Positions 1 to 7,889 of a stretch of DNA of 64,000 nucleotides are shown here, piece after piece (within the stretch, counting starts at the first letter, position 1; every line of letters starts with the position of its first letter). Under the pieces are notes generated by a model, which saw nothing but the letters and a program-made list of their open reading frames with translations, had not been told where the DNA came from and searched no databases. Location of the stretch: the NCBI RefSeq assembly GCF_016862895.1, contig NZ_BONV01000011.1:60319-124318 (forward strand). The letters are read 5' to 3'. A program made the position numbers and the translations under genes. The DNA is from Planotetraspora kaengkrachanensis (GTDB taxonomy: Bacteria > Actinomycetota > Actinomycetes > Streptosporangiales > Streptosporangiaceae).

Positions 1-1
1 G

Positions 2-217
2 ACGCTCACGGCTGTGGGGGGCCGCGGCGCGCAGCCCGGACACGTGGACGTGAAGGACTCGGCCACCGGCTTCGACGGAGAGGCCCTGGTGAGCGGTGAC
101 GCGGTCCCGCTCCTGCTGTGGCTCTGGAACCGGGGCGACGACGCGTCCGTGCGCGTATCCGGTGACCGCGACCTGCTGAAGCAGTTCGACGCCCTGCGGA
201 TCGCCGCGACGCAGTGA
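2..217 (+). CDS. Maleylpyruvate isomerase-family protein, C-terminal fragment
   Basis: The reading frame is open from base 2 and stops at 215-217, so only about 71 C-terminal residues are in the window. The end resembles the C-terminal domain of the actinobacterial mycothiol-dependent maleylpyruvate isomerase family (DinB-like four-helix N-domain plus MDMPI C-domain): a GEALVSGDAVPLLLWLWNR stretch followed by VRVSGDRDLL and a short helix. Proteins of this family are usually 200-260 residues. The metal-binding N-terminal half lies outside the window, so activity cannot be judged. No downstream partner on this strand. Confidence 0.6.
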   Translation, partial: TLTAVGGRGAQPGHVDVKDSATGFDGEALVSGDAVPLLLWLWNRGDDASVRVSGDRDLLKQFDALRIAATQ

Positions 218-334
218 ATCGCCAGGTCACATGAGCGGCGGGGCCGGACAGGCCCGCCGGTCTTCGTCGTCTGCCTATACCTGCTGGGCAACGGCGTCCT
301 CTTCCTGATCTTCTCGGCCCTGCCGACGCGGGCA

Positions 335-958
335 TCACGCCTCCCGAATGCTGACGGCGGCGCGGCGGCTGCGAGGAGTCTCGATTTCGTCGACGAGCGC
401 GATCGCGAAGTCCGCATAGGTGATCCGGCTGGCCGGGTCTCCGTGCTCAGCGATCCGGTATCGGCCGGTGCGCGCGCCGTCATGGTTGAAGTCGCCCGCC
501 GGCGCGACATATGCCCAGTCAAGGTCGCAGGACCGAAGGGCGTCGAGTCCCGCCGCGTGACCGAGGTAGAAGGCGCGGTATTCGTTCGGATAGCCGGGCT
601 CGTCCATCAGGGGAACGCCCGACGGCCCCGGCATGATGGACGCCAGGCCGGCCGCGACCAGGCGCCGCACACCCGCCTTCCCCAGACCGGTGGCCAGGGC
701 ACGCACCGACATGGTGAAGAAGTCGTGCGGCGGCACGGACAGGTCGACGGCAGCAGTGATGACGGCGTCATGCCCTGCGGCCGCGTGCTCGATGCTCACT
801 TCGTCCGTGACGTCGCCCTGTACCACCCGGACGCCGGGCAGGTCGCTGTGGCCTGCGGGATCGCGCACCACAGAGGTGACCTGGTGGCCACGCCGGTGCG
901 CCTCGGCGACGGCCTGCCGACCTGCGCGGCCACCCGCGCCGAAGACCACGATGTTCAT
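335..958 (-). CDS. NAD(P)-binding oxidoreductase, NmrA/atypical SDR type
   Basis: 207 residues starting MNIVVFGAGGRAGRQAV, a Rossmann fold with the GxxGxxG dinucleotide motif at residues 7-13, followed by VVQGDVTD and a YLGHAAGLDALR segment. This matches the small NAD(P)H-binding reductases (NmrA-like, atypical SDR) that act as soluble cytosolic oxidoreductases. The frame stays open upstream to 1303 but that extension overlaps the divergent regulator, so I start at the ATG at 958. It is divergent from the HxlR regulator at 1061, and this pairing is typical of HxlR-controlled quinone or aldehyde-stress reductases. The substrate is unknown. Confidence 0.8.
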   Translation of the reverse strand: MNIVVFGAGGRAGRQAVAEAHRRGHQVTSVVRDPAGHSDLPGVRVVQGDVTDEVSIEHAAAGHDAVITAAVDLSVPPHDFFTMSVRALATGLGKAGVRRLVAAGLASIMPGPSGVPLMDEPGYPNEYRAFYLGHAAGLDALRSCDLDWAYVAPAGDFNHDGARTGRYRIAEHGDPASRITYADFAIALVDEIETPRSRRAAVSIREA

Positions 959-1060
959 GATTGGCCACCTTTCACCAGGGCCGGAGTCCGAATGCTCGGG
1001 CACTTCGCGGACGCTATCGGTGGCTGCGGTTACCACAGGGATACCGGCTATCGTGAGGCC

Positions 1061-1447
1061 ATGAGGGAGCCCCTGTCCGCCGACATGTTCGACGAATTGT
1101 GTCCCTCCTCGCTCAATCCGATTCGATTCGGCGACAAATGGGCGGCGCTCATCATCCGCTGCCTCGAATACGGTCCGCGCCGATTCTCCGAGCTGCGTGT
1201 GCCGCTGAGCCGGGTCACTCCCAAGGTCCTCACCCAGTCGCTGCGGTCGCTCGAACGCGACGGCCTGGTCAGGCGCACCGTCTACGCGCAGGCCACCCCG
1301 CATGTCGAGTACGAGTTGACTTCACTCGGCCGCAGCATGCTCGAACCGATGGCGGTCGCCTGCGCTTGGGCAGAGGAACATTGGGACGAACTGCTCGAGG
1401 CACGTGAGTCGTACGGCAACGGCGCCCACCTCGACCGCACCGGCTGA
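1061..1447 (+). CDS. HxlR-family winged-helix transcriptional regulator
   Basis: 128 residues with the full HxlR/DUF24 winged-helix pattern: GDKWAALIIRCLEYGPRRF near residues 24-42, then FSELRVPLSRVTPKVLTQSLRSLERDGLVRR and the wing ending YELTSLGRSML. The N-terminal Cys in FDELCPSSLNP sits where redox-sensing HxlR proteins (YodB, HypR) have their sensing cysteine. The start ATG at 1061 is chosen because the longer in-frame extension from 443 is antisense to the neighbouring reductase. It probably controls the divergent NAD(P)-binding oxidoreductase across the 102-bp gap 959-1060. Confidence 0.88.
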   Translation: MREPLSADMFDELCPSSLNPIRFGDKWAALIIRCLEYGPRRFSELRVPLSRVTPKVLTQSLRSLERDGLVRRTVYAQATPHVEYELTSLGRSMLEPMAVACAWAEEHWDELLEARESYGNGAHLDRTG

Positions 1448-1654
1448 CGGGCAGCGCGGCTGCGTGATCACCTCACCTTCGCTTCGATGGCCAAGCCTTG
1501 GAGGCCGTCGCAGGCCCCGAGGAATCGTCGAACGTGGCCCTGCCGAGTTCGATGGAACCCTCGACAGCTGTAGCTGTTGAGATGGGCGACCAGCGACGTG
1601 AGTAGTAGTTTTAGACCTATCCATATCCGACATAGAGGCAGATATGGTGCACAC

Positions 1655-2587
1655 ATGGCCAGGCAAACGCTCCTCGGTGAGTTTCTTCGCGCCCGGCGGG
1701 CCGTCACCACTCCTGCCCAGGTCGGGCTGCTGGACGTCGGAGTACGCCGGACACCCGGGCTGCGGCGCGACGAGGTGGCGACGCTGGCCAGCGTCAGCAC
1801 CGACTACTACACCCGCCTCGAGCAGGGGCGCGAACGCCGCCCGTCCGATCAGGTGCTCGGCGCCCTGGCGGGTGTGTTCGCCCTCGGTCCGGACGCCACG
1901 GCGCACCTTTACGCGTTGGCGCGCGCGGACGCGCGGACCGACACACAGGCCGGCACAGGGACCGGCACGGCCGATTCACAGGCCGACCAGTGGCCGCACA
2001 TTCCGGCAGGCACCCTGACAGCCGACGCCATGACGCAGGTCAGCCTGCCCCTGCTCCGGCTGATGCGCGGCTGGTCCGACACGCCCGCCCTCGTGATCAA
2101 CCGATGCCGGGACCTGCTGGCCATCAACCCGCGGGCCCAGGCCTTCTACCGGCAAGGACTGCACACCGACCTGAAGGTGGGCGACAACCTGCTGCGCGCG
2201 CTCTTCCTCAATCCCGCCGCGCGGGAGTTCTACTGCGACTGGGCGCCCACCGCACGCAAGAAGGTCGCGCACGTTCGAGCCGGCGTCGGCAGCGATCTCA
2301 ACGACCCCCACGTGAGCGAACTGGTGGACGAACTGTGCGACCAGAGCGGCGAGTTCCGCCGTCTGTGGGCGCGGTACGACGTGGAGGCCGAAAGCAGCCC
2401 CCGCATCAGGAGCTTCCGCCACGACCTCGTCGGGGAACTCGCGCTCAACTGCGACATGTTCGCCGTCGTCGGCGCCCCCGGCCAGCAACTGATCACCTTC
2501 CAGGCCGCCCCAGGCAGCCCTTCCGCGGACGCGCTGGCCGAACTCTGCCGGGGATCCGGCGAACCCGATCCGGCCCTGCATTCGTGA
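1655..2587 (+). CDS. XRE-type HTH regulator with MmyB-like ligand domain
   Basis: 310 residues. Residues 1-80 form a helix-turn-helix (LGEFLRARRAVTTP, then VRRTPGLRRDEVATLASVS and YYTRLEQGRERRPS), which is the signature of the MmyB-type XRE regulators. The remaining 200 residues match the MmyB-like ligand-binding (PAS-like) domain, with PALVINRCRDLLAINPRA and AREFYCDW segments. A linker of about 25 residues rich in Thr, Gly and Ala separates the two. These regulators often flank genes for short-chain dehydrogenases or hydrolases; no obvious target is adjacent here. Start at the ATG at 1655 rather than 1577, because the family begins a few residues before LLGEFLRARR. Confidence 0.88.
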   Translation: MARQTLLGEFLRARRAVTTPAQVGLLDVGVRRTPGLRRDEVATLASVSTDYYTRLEQGRERRPSDQVLGALAGVFALGPDATAHLYALARADARTDTQAGTGTGTADSQADQWPHIPAGTLTADAMTQVSLPLLRLMRGWSDTPALVINRCRDLLAINPRAQAFYRQGLHTDLKVGDNLLRALFLNPAAREFYCDWAPTARKKVAHVRAGVGSDLNDPHVSELVDELCDQSGEFRRLWARYDVEAESSPRIRSFRHDLVGELALNCDMFAVVGAPGQQLITFQAAPGSPSADALAELCRGSGEPDPALHS

Positions 2588-2766
2588 CAGGCCTTTTCGT
2601 TTGCCGTCGTGTTGCAGGGCCTCAATATCGGCCGATATCGCATTTCATTGCTCCACAAGGCCGCGTGGCGGTGTGACTTCACAACGCGCACCTTCCGATT
2701 TCTTCCGGTTCGGGCGTGCGCGGTGCTTACGTTATTGAGGGCAGGGCCGGACCACAGGGAGAAGCA

Positions 2767-3399
2767 ATGCGCACAGCGGGAACACGGATGCTGGCCTGCG
2801 CGATGCTGATCGCGACCGCGCTGGCATGCGGCCAGGAACGACCGGTCCCGCAGGCGACCGTCACCGCGCCCGCGCAGGATCGCGCACCCACGCCGAACCC
2901 GTCACCACAGGGCGACGACGAACCGCGTAAGAGCAACATCGAGGGATCGGATCCCCGGTGGTTCGAGGGAGAAGTAAGCCTCGCGGACGGTCGCCGGGTG
3001 GCGATGCACTACCGGCTGGGTGAAGGGCTCTTCGAGCAGCACTACAACCCGAAATCCGGGAAATGGACGACGCCACGCCTGATCTACGGCACGAAGACCG
3101 ACGCCTGTCAGAGCATCAAGCTCCAGGCCAGGGGTGACACGGTCACGGCGATCGCGAACTTCGGCCGCTACTGCGCGGACGGCGAGCCGCCGACGGAGTC
3201 CATCGCCGCGGTGGGCCTGGGGGGCCTACGCAAATGGGATCACCATCTCACCAGGAGCTTCGACGGCTGGGAGCACGCCGAAATAACCGATGACGGCAGG
3301 AAGGCCACCTTCGTCAGCAGGTCCACAGTGGTCGAGAGCACGCTCGTCTGGACCTCCACCGGCGGCTTCACCAACCCCGTGTTCAAGTATTCCGACTGA
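2767..3399 (+). CDS. Secreted lipoprotein of unknown function
   Basis: 210 residues. A GGGAGAAG ribosome site lies five to six bases before the ATG at 2767. The N-terminus is a lipoprotein signal: basic MRTAGTRM, hydrophobic LACAMLIATALA, then Cys at about residue 21 in an LAC lipobox, followed by a Pro/Thr/Gln-rich linker. The mature part has no family I recognise; it contains a DGRRVAMHYRLGEGLFEQ strand pair and two later cysteines (DACQS, RYCADG) that could form a disulfide. It is probably anchored on the outer face of the membrane. It stands alone, and the next gene converges on it. Confidence 0.7.
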   Translation: MRTAGTRMLACAMLIATALACGQERPVPQATVTAPAQDRAPTPNPSPQGDDEPRKSNIEGSDPRWFEGEVSLADGRRVAMHYRLGEGLFEQHYNPKSGKWTTPRLIYGTKTDACQSIKLQARGDTVTAIANFGRYCADGEPPTESIAAVGLGGLRKWDHHLTRSFDGWEHAEITDDGRKATFVSRSTVVESTLVWTSTGGFTNPVFKYSD

Positions 3400-3420
3400 G
3401 CCCCGCCCTACCGGTCGAAG

Positions 3421-3981
3421 CTAGCCCGACCCCCGTTGCCGAGACAGCGCCTCAACGGTTCGCGGCCACCATTCGGGGTGATCTCGAATGAGACCGGCAA
3501 GGGCAGGGCTGTTCGCGACCATCTCGCAGCAGTAGGCGATCCAGTCGTCGTGGGATTCGCTCTTGGCGATGAGCCGGCTGGTGATGAGGTTGCCCTCCAT
3601 GGCGTCGGCGAACATTTCAGCGACAGCCAGAACACGGGCTCGGCGAGATTCCCGTCCCGGGCAGGGCTTCCCGTCGTAGAAGTAGGGCCGAAGTTCGGGG
3701 TGGTCTATGAAGACGGCGTAGATCTCGCGCATGCTGCTTACCTGCTGGCTCGCCGTGGTACCCGCCAGGGCGTTACTGATCTTCGTCTGCCGGGCGACCG
3801 CCCTGGTCTGCCAGGCGAGCATGGCGAGGGAGATGACCAATCCGATCAGCCCGCCGATGGCGGCGACGTCGCTGATGCTGGGTCCCGAGATCACGGGTGT
3901 GGGGCCTGACGTGGGGATGATCACGGTGTGCGTCACCGTGACCGTAGGCAGCGGCGATGGACTCGGGGCCGATAACAGCAT
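3421..3981 (-). CDS. Single-pass membrane protein, unknown function
   Basis: 186 residues. One clear membrane helix (VAAIGGLIGLVISLAMLAW, about residues 38-57) is followed by a short basic stretch and a soluble C-terminal half with FIDHPELRPYFYDGKPCP and an EMFADAMEGNL helix. This layout (one helix, then a helical cytosolic domain with HPELRPYFY) is a recurring actinobacterial DUF4760-like family; I give that only as a resemblance. The ATG at 3981 has only a weak ribosome site, so the true start may be slightly internal. It faces the lipoprotein gene convergently, with 21 bp between the stops. Confidence 0.6.
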   Translation of the reverse strand: MLLSAPSPSPLPTVTVTHTVIIPTSGPTPVISGPSISDVAAIGGLIGLVISLAMLAWQTRAVARQTKISNALAGTTASQQVSSMREIYAVFIDHPELRPYFYDGKPCPGRESRRARVLAVAEMFADAMEGNLITSRLIAKSESHDDWIAYCCEMVANSPALAGLIRDHPEWWPRTVEALSRQRGSG

Positions 3982-4106
3982 GTGCGGAACTTAGCGCCGA
4001 ATGCCGACCGACTTGAGGCGTATATGACAACCTCGGACAGCTCGTCCAATCAGAAAGAACTGCGTCGCGACCATGCGGGGCGAGGCTCGGTCGTCGCGCC
4101 GGCCGG

Positions 4107-4571
4107 TCAGTGGTCGCCGTGCACGCCCAGGTGCGTGATGCCGAAGCTGTGGTCGTACTTCACGCCGTACTTCAAGAGGCGGTCGAGGCCGAGGTGGAAC
4201 AGGCCGATGGCCCCGGCGACGGTGAGCGCGCCGATGTGCCATCCGGCTCCTGCGGCGAGCAGTGCCAGCGGCAGTGGCGCGGTGTGCGTGAGGTTGTAGG
4301 TCCAGGCACCCACCCGCGGGCCTGCGAGGTAGGCGAACCAGGACAGGTCGGGGACGAGGAACAGTGCCGGGATCAGCCACCAGGGCTGCCCGGCGGTGGC
4401 GAAGACGACGAGAGCGGCCCCGGCGACGGCAAGACCTTCGATCCGCAGCCAGGTCAGTGGTCGTCCCGTGACCACGCCTGGCGTACCGGCGGCGTCGGGC
4501 ACCATCGGGGCCGGGCCCTCACCGTCAGCGGGTGGTTTCGGCGTGTCCATCAGTGGGTGAACGGTGGTCAT
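4107..4571 (-). CDS. DUF4260 small membrane protein
   Basis: 154 residues. After a hydrophilic Pro-rich leader of about 35 residues it shows the DUF4260 pattern: TWLRIEGLAVAGAALV helix, PWWLIPALFLVPDLSWFAYLAGPRVG, YNLTHTAPLPLAL, and the closing GLDRLLKYGVKYDHSFGITH motif. Predicted integral membrane with about four short helices; its biochemical function is not known. It is the last gene of a leftward operon and starts right after the TetR gene (stop codon 4573-4575), with a GGAGG site, so it is probably co-expressed with the hydrolase and the TetR. Confidence 0.85.
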   Translation of the reverse strand: MTTVHPLMDTPKPPADGEGPAPMVPDAAGTPGVVTGRPLTWLRIEGLAVAGAALVVFATAGQPWWLIPALFLVPDLSWFAYLAGPRVGAWTYNLTHTAPLPLALLAAGAGWHIGALTVAGAIGLFHLGLDRLLKYGVKYDHSFGITHLGVHGDH

Positions 4572-4572
4572 G

Positions 4573-5154
4573 TCAGTCCTCCGGGGACGAGGAGTGGTCG
4601 GCCTGCAGACCCGTGATCAGGGACTCGACGAGAAAGCGGTAGCTGCGGGTGACCTCACGGGGCAGTCCGAACCCGCCGGCGGCTTCGAGGTCGGCGAAGC
4701 CGTGGAACGCCGATCGCAGTGTGCGGGCGGCGTCGATGGCGTGGGCGCCGTGTAGTCCGAAACCGGCGAGGGCGTCGAGGATGATCTGCAGGGCCTCGTC
4801 GCTGACACGGCGGTCCTCCTCGTCATCGGCCGCGGGTGCGCGGACGGTGGCGGCGTAGCGGCCGGGGTGGTCGAGGACCCATCGCCGGTAGGCGTCGGCG
4901 ATCGCGCGGACCGCGTCCGGGCCGGACCGGCCGACGGCCGCCCGGGCCAGCGCATCCCCGAGTTCGCGTTTGGCCTGGAGGGAGATGCCACGTTGGAGGG
5001 CGTCCAGGGAGTCGATGTGTTTGTAGAGGGACGGCGTCCGCACGCCGACCCGCTCGGCCAGGCGGCCCATGGTCAACCCCGCGAGGCCGACCTCGTCGGC
5101 GAGCGCCGCGCCGGCCGCGACGACCGCGGCCGGGTCGAGACCGGCCCTAGGCAT
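4573..5154 (-). CDS. TetR-family regulator with WHG-type C-terminal domain
   Basis: 193 residues. The N-terminal HTH is clear: VVAAGAALADEVGLAGLTMGRLAERVGVRTPSLYKHIDS, with the recognition helix near residues 33-45. The C-terminal part (RAIADAYRRWVLDHPGRYAATV and LRSAFHGFADLEAAGGFGLP) fits the WHG-type ligand domain common in actinobacterial TetRs. Its start overlaps the 3' end of the upstream hydrolase gene by 8 bp, so the two are translationally coupled. The operon's promoter region carries a long palindrome at 5995-6037, which I take as its likely autoregulatory operator. Confidence 0.9.
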   Translation of the reverse strand: MPRAGLDPAAVVAAGAALADEVGLAGLTMGRLAERVGVRTPSLYKHIDSLDALQRGISLQAKRELGDALARAAVGRSGPDAVRAIADAYRRWVLDHPGRYAATVRAPAADDEEDRRVSDEALQIILDALAGFGLHGAHAIDAARTLRSAFHGFADLEAAGGFGLPREVTRSYRFLVESLITGLQADHSSSPED

Positions 5155-5980
5155 GTACGGATCCCAGGAACGACAACATCATGGTGACCACCTGCGAGGG
5201 GAACTGGACGTGCGGGTAGTGGCCCGCGCCGGGAATCATCTCAAGGCGTCCCAGCCCGGACGGTAGCGCGGCCACGATGGCCTCACCCTCGGCCTGCGGC
5301 GAAGCCCAGTCGGGGTCGAGCGTGCCCTGCACGACCAGCACGGGGCAGCGGACGTTGCCCAGTTGGGCGCCGGCGTCCACGGGAGCGGACCGGCCCATCA
5401 ACTGCATGGCCTTCATCCGGCCCGGCTCGCGCAGCATCGCGTCGATCCGGTCGAGGCGCGCGTTCCAATCCACAGGCTTCGGCCCGGGGTACGCGATCTC
5501 CAGATACTGCTTCCAGAGCCGGACGCTGCCGAACAGACCGGTGCCGAGCAGTCGGAACATGCCGCGGCGGAAGCGGGCCACCCGCAGATCACCGAGCGCG
5601 ATCTGCTGCTTGCGGGTGAACGGCGCCAACTCGACCACCGCGGTGATCAGCGACGGGGCCTTCGCCGCGGCGATCGTGGCGGCGCCGCCCGAGATGGAAT
5701 GGCCGACCAGGACCGCGGGGCCACCCAGGTGGTTCACCAAGGCGATCAGGTCATCCGCGATATCCGAACGCGTGTAGGACGCCCACCCCACGCTGGACTC
5801 GCCGCAGCCGCGCAGGTCCACGGCGGCGACCCGGTATCCCTCCGCCACCAGGGCCGGCGTGACGAAGCGGTACGCCTCGCGGCTGTCACCCATGCCGTGG
5901 GCGAGCACGACGAGCGGCCCGGACGCGCCGGTCACCTCGTACGCGAGGGTGCCGCCGTCGACGGTCAGGTATTCGGTCAC
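5147..5980 (-). CDS. Alpha/beta hydrolase
   Basis: 277 residues of the alpha/beta-hydrolase fold. The oxyanion HG motif is LAHGMGDSREAYR, the nucleophile elbow is GHSISGG (Ser about residue 94), the acid is in VVQGTLDPDWA, and the catalytic His is in GAGHYPH near the C-terminus, so the triad is complete. The frame opens at a TTG at 6007, but the GTG at 5980 has GGAG seven bases upstream and lies outside the palindrome, so I start there. The reaction is unknown; haloperoxidase-like or esterase activity is possible. First gene of a three-gene operon with its TetR and DUF4260. Confidence 0.88.
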   Translation of the reverse strand: MTEYLTVDGGTLAYEVTGASGPLVVLAHGMGDSREAYRFVTPALVAEGYRVAAVDLRGCGESSVGWASYTRSDIADDLIALVNHLGGPAVLVGHSISGGAATIAAAKAPSLITAVVELAPFTRKQQIALGDLRVARFRRGMFRLLGTGLFGSVRLWKQYLEIAYPGPKPVDWNARLDRIDAMLREPGRMKAMQLMGRSAPVDAGAQLGNVRCPVLVVQGTLDPDWASPQAEGEAIVAALPSGLGRLEMIPGAGHYPHVQFPSQVVTMMLSFLGSVHA

Positions 5981-5994
5981 AGCGATCTCCAAAG

Positions 5995-6037
5995 CTTGGC
6001 TAATCAAGTTAGCTTTAAACTAATGTCATTAGCCAAG
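5995..6037. promoter_or_regulatory. Long palindrome, probable TetR operator
   Basis: Arms CTTGGCTAAT and ATTAGCCAAG form a perfect 10-bp inverted repeat, and the interior is largely self-complementary as well (AGTTAG against CTAA). The palindrome lies immediately upstream of the hydrolase start. Its position and size suit a TetR dimer or a pair of dimers, most simply the operon's own TetR. Confidence 0.6.
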
Positions 6038-6060
6038 CCTTGTCAAGGCGGCTCCAGCCC

Positions 6061-6810
6061 TTACCCCTGCCCTGCGGCTCTGCGCTCGATGAACGCCGCC
6101 ACGCCGTCCAGGAACAGGCCCAGCCCGAACTCCCCCTCGACCTCCTCGTCGTAAGGGACCTCGCCCTCGAAGACGCCGGCGGCGATCACCTTGCCGAGCG
6201 CGGGAAACCGCTGCGCGTCCACCACCCGCGCGAGCGCCTTGCCGTACTGGCGGCCGAAGGCCTCAGGGTTCTCCGCGTAGCCTTTGGACAGTTCGGTGCT
6301 CAGCCGTAGCTCGCCGTGCACGAAGGTCAGCAGGCCCATCACGACGCCGACCTTGTCCTCCTCATCGAGACCGGTGTCGCCCAACGCGCGAAGCGCACGG
6401 TCGAACCACCAGAGGTTGTTGGGTCCGACCGGCGGACCGCTGATCGGGATCTGCACAGTCCATGGATGCCGTTGCAGCACCTTCAGCAAGCTCCGTGCCC
6501 ACAGCGTCAGCCCGGTCCGCCAGTCCAGGCCGTCCGGCAGGTCCGGTGGTCCGTCCAGGGCTGCGTCCGACATCAGCAGCAGCAACTCGTCCTTGCTCTT
6601 CACGTAGCGGTACAGCGCCATCGTGGAGTTGCCGAGTTGGGCCGCGACCCTGGCCATCGACACCGCGGCCAGTCCTTCGGCGTCCGCCACCTCGACCGCG
6701 GCCCGCGTGATGTCGGCGACCGTGAGGGACGGTTTGCGCCCCCGCCGCACGGTCTCCCGCAACCCCCAGAGCAGAGTCACCTCGCCGGGCAGTTCGATCT
6801 CGTCGGTCAT
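6061..6810 (-). CDS. TetR-family regulator of a divergent ABC exporter
   Basis: 249 residues. HTH region: ITRAAVEVADAEGLAAVSMARVAAQLGNSTMALYRYVKSKDELL, the TetR consensus with a 29-residue N-terminal extension. The C-terminal domain (LTLWARSLLKVLQRHPWTVQIP and a later VMGLLTFVHGELRLS) fits the TetR_C_1 class that includes drug-export regulators. It is divergent from the ABC genes at 6935 and 7890 across a 124-bp region carrying a 36-bp near-perfect palindrome, so it very likely represses the exporter and itself. Inducer unknown. Confidence 0.92.
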   Translation of the reverse strand: MTDEIELPGEVTLLWGLRETVRRGRKPSLTVADITRAAVEVADAEGLAAVSMARVAAQLGNSTMALYRYVKSKDELLLLMSDAALDGPPDLPDGLDWRTGLTLWARSLLKVLQRHPWTVQIPISGPPVGPNNLWWFDRALRALGDTGLDEEDKVGVVMGLLTFVHGELRLSTELSKGYAENPEAFGRQYGKALARVVDAQRFPALGKVIAAGVFEGEVPYDEEVEGEFGLGLFLDGVAAFIERRAAGQG

Positions 6811-6869
6811 CCGGCCTCTCTCGTCGCGAGTACGGACTCAGTCTAAAAACAACCCTCCCCGACGCCGAT

Positions 6870-6905
6870 GCGTATGAGTTACGCTCTTAAGCGTATGTCA
6901 TACGC
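6870..6905. promoter_or_regulatory. 36-bp near-perfect palindrome, TetR operator
   Basis: Outer arms GCGTATGA and TCATACGC and inner arms TACGCT and AGCGTA pair exactly; 14 of 18 positions are symmetric. The site also reads as two tandem GCGTATG half-sites 21 bp apart, which would suit two TetR dimers. It lies 30 bp before the ABC ATPase start and 59 bp before the TetR start. Confidence 0.75.
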
Positions 6906-6934
6906 AATTATCCTGCCGCAGCTGAGGAGCGAGG

Positions 6935-7864
6935 ATGATCGTCGAGGCAACCGGCCTGCACAAGGCCTTCGGCTCCACCAAGGTCCTGGACGGAGTGGAC
7001 CTGCACGTCGCGGAGGGCACGGTCTTCGCGCTGCTCGGCCCGAACGGCGCCGGCAAGACCACTGCCATCCGCATCCTCACCACGCTGTTGCGGCCCGACC
7101 TCGGCAGCGTGCGGATCGCCGGGTACGACGTCGTGCGCGAAGCGGCCAAGGTACGCAGCGTGATCAGCATGACCGGTCAGTTCGTCGCGCTGGACGACCA
7201 GCAGACCGGCCGCGAGAACCTGGTCATGATCGGCCGCCTGATGCATATGGGCAGACCCGCCGCCCGCCGGCGCGCGACGGACCTCCTCGAACGGTTCGAC
7301 CTGGTGGACGCCATGAACAGACGGGTGAGGACCTACTCCGGCGGCATGCGCCGGCGGCTGGACCTGGCGATGAGCCTGGTCTCGCAGCCGAGAGTGATCT
7401 TCCTGGACGAGCCGACCACCGGCCTCGACCCGTCCAGCCGGACAACGATGTGGGACGCCATCAGGGACCTGGTCTCGTCGGGGACGACGATCGTCCTCAC
7501 CACGCAGTACCTGGAGGAGGCGGACCGGCTGGCCGACCGGATCATGCTGATCAACGGTGGCCGGGTCGCCGCGTCCGGCACGACCGACGCGCTGAAGTCC
7601 CAAGTGGGCGGGGATCGACTCGACCTGCGATTCGCGGTGGTGGCCGACGTGGCCCGTGCCGCCGCGCTGCTCGACGCGCTACGCGGCACCGACCCCCTCG
7701 TGCTGGGCATCCCGTCCGACGGCAGCGCGGAACACCTGCACAAGGTGCTGGACGACCTGCGGCTCGCGGGCGTTCCGGTGGTCAAGGTGTCGTCGCACCA
7801 GCCGACGCTGGACGACGTGTTCCTGTCCCTGACCACCACCGACCGGACCTCGATCCAGGTCTGA
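6935..7864 (+). CDS. ABC transporter ATP-binding protein, DrrA type
   Basis: 309 residues. Complete nucleotide-binding domain: Walker A GPNGAGKT at about residues 35-42, Q-loop in ISMTGQFVALDDQQTG, signature YSGGMRRRL near 133, Walker B VIFLDEPTTGLDP near 153, and the switch His position is a Gln (TTQYLEEADRL), as is usual in DrrA-type exporters. The extra C-terminal 80 residues (LDALRGTDPLVLGIPSDG, then TLDDVFLSLT) match the DrrA C-terminal domain. It powers the permease encoded 26 bp downstream. Daunorubicin/multidrug-type export is the family role; the real substrate is unknown. Confidence 0.95.
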   Translation: MIVEATGLHKAFGSTKVLDGVDLHVAEGTVFALLGPNGAGKTTAIRILTTLLRPDLGSVRIAGYDVVREAAKVRSVISMTGQFVALDDQQTGRENLVMIGRLMHMGRPAARRRATDLLERFDLVDAMNRRVRTYSGGMRRRLDLAMSLVSQPRVIFLDEPTTGLDPSSRTTMWDAIRDLVSSGTTIVLTTQYLEEADRLADRIMLINGGRVAASGTTDALKSQVGGDRLDLRFAVVADVARAAALLDALRGTDPLVLGIPSDGSAEHLHKVLDDLRLAGVPVVKVSSHQPTLDDVFLSLTTTDRTSIQV

Positions 7865-7889
7865 CCCGGCTCTCGAAGGGAGCACGACC

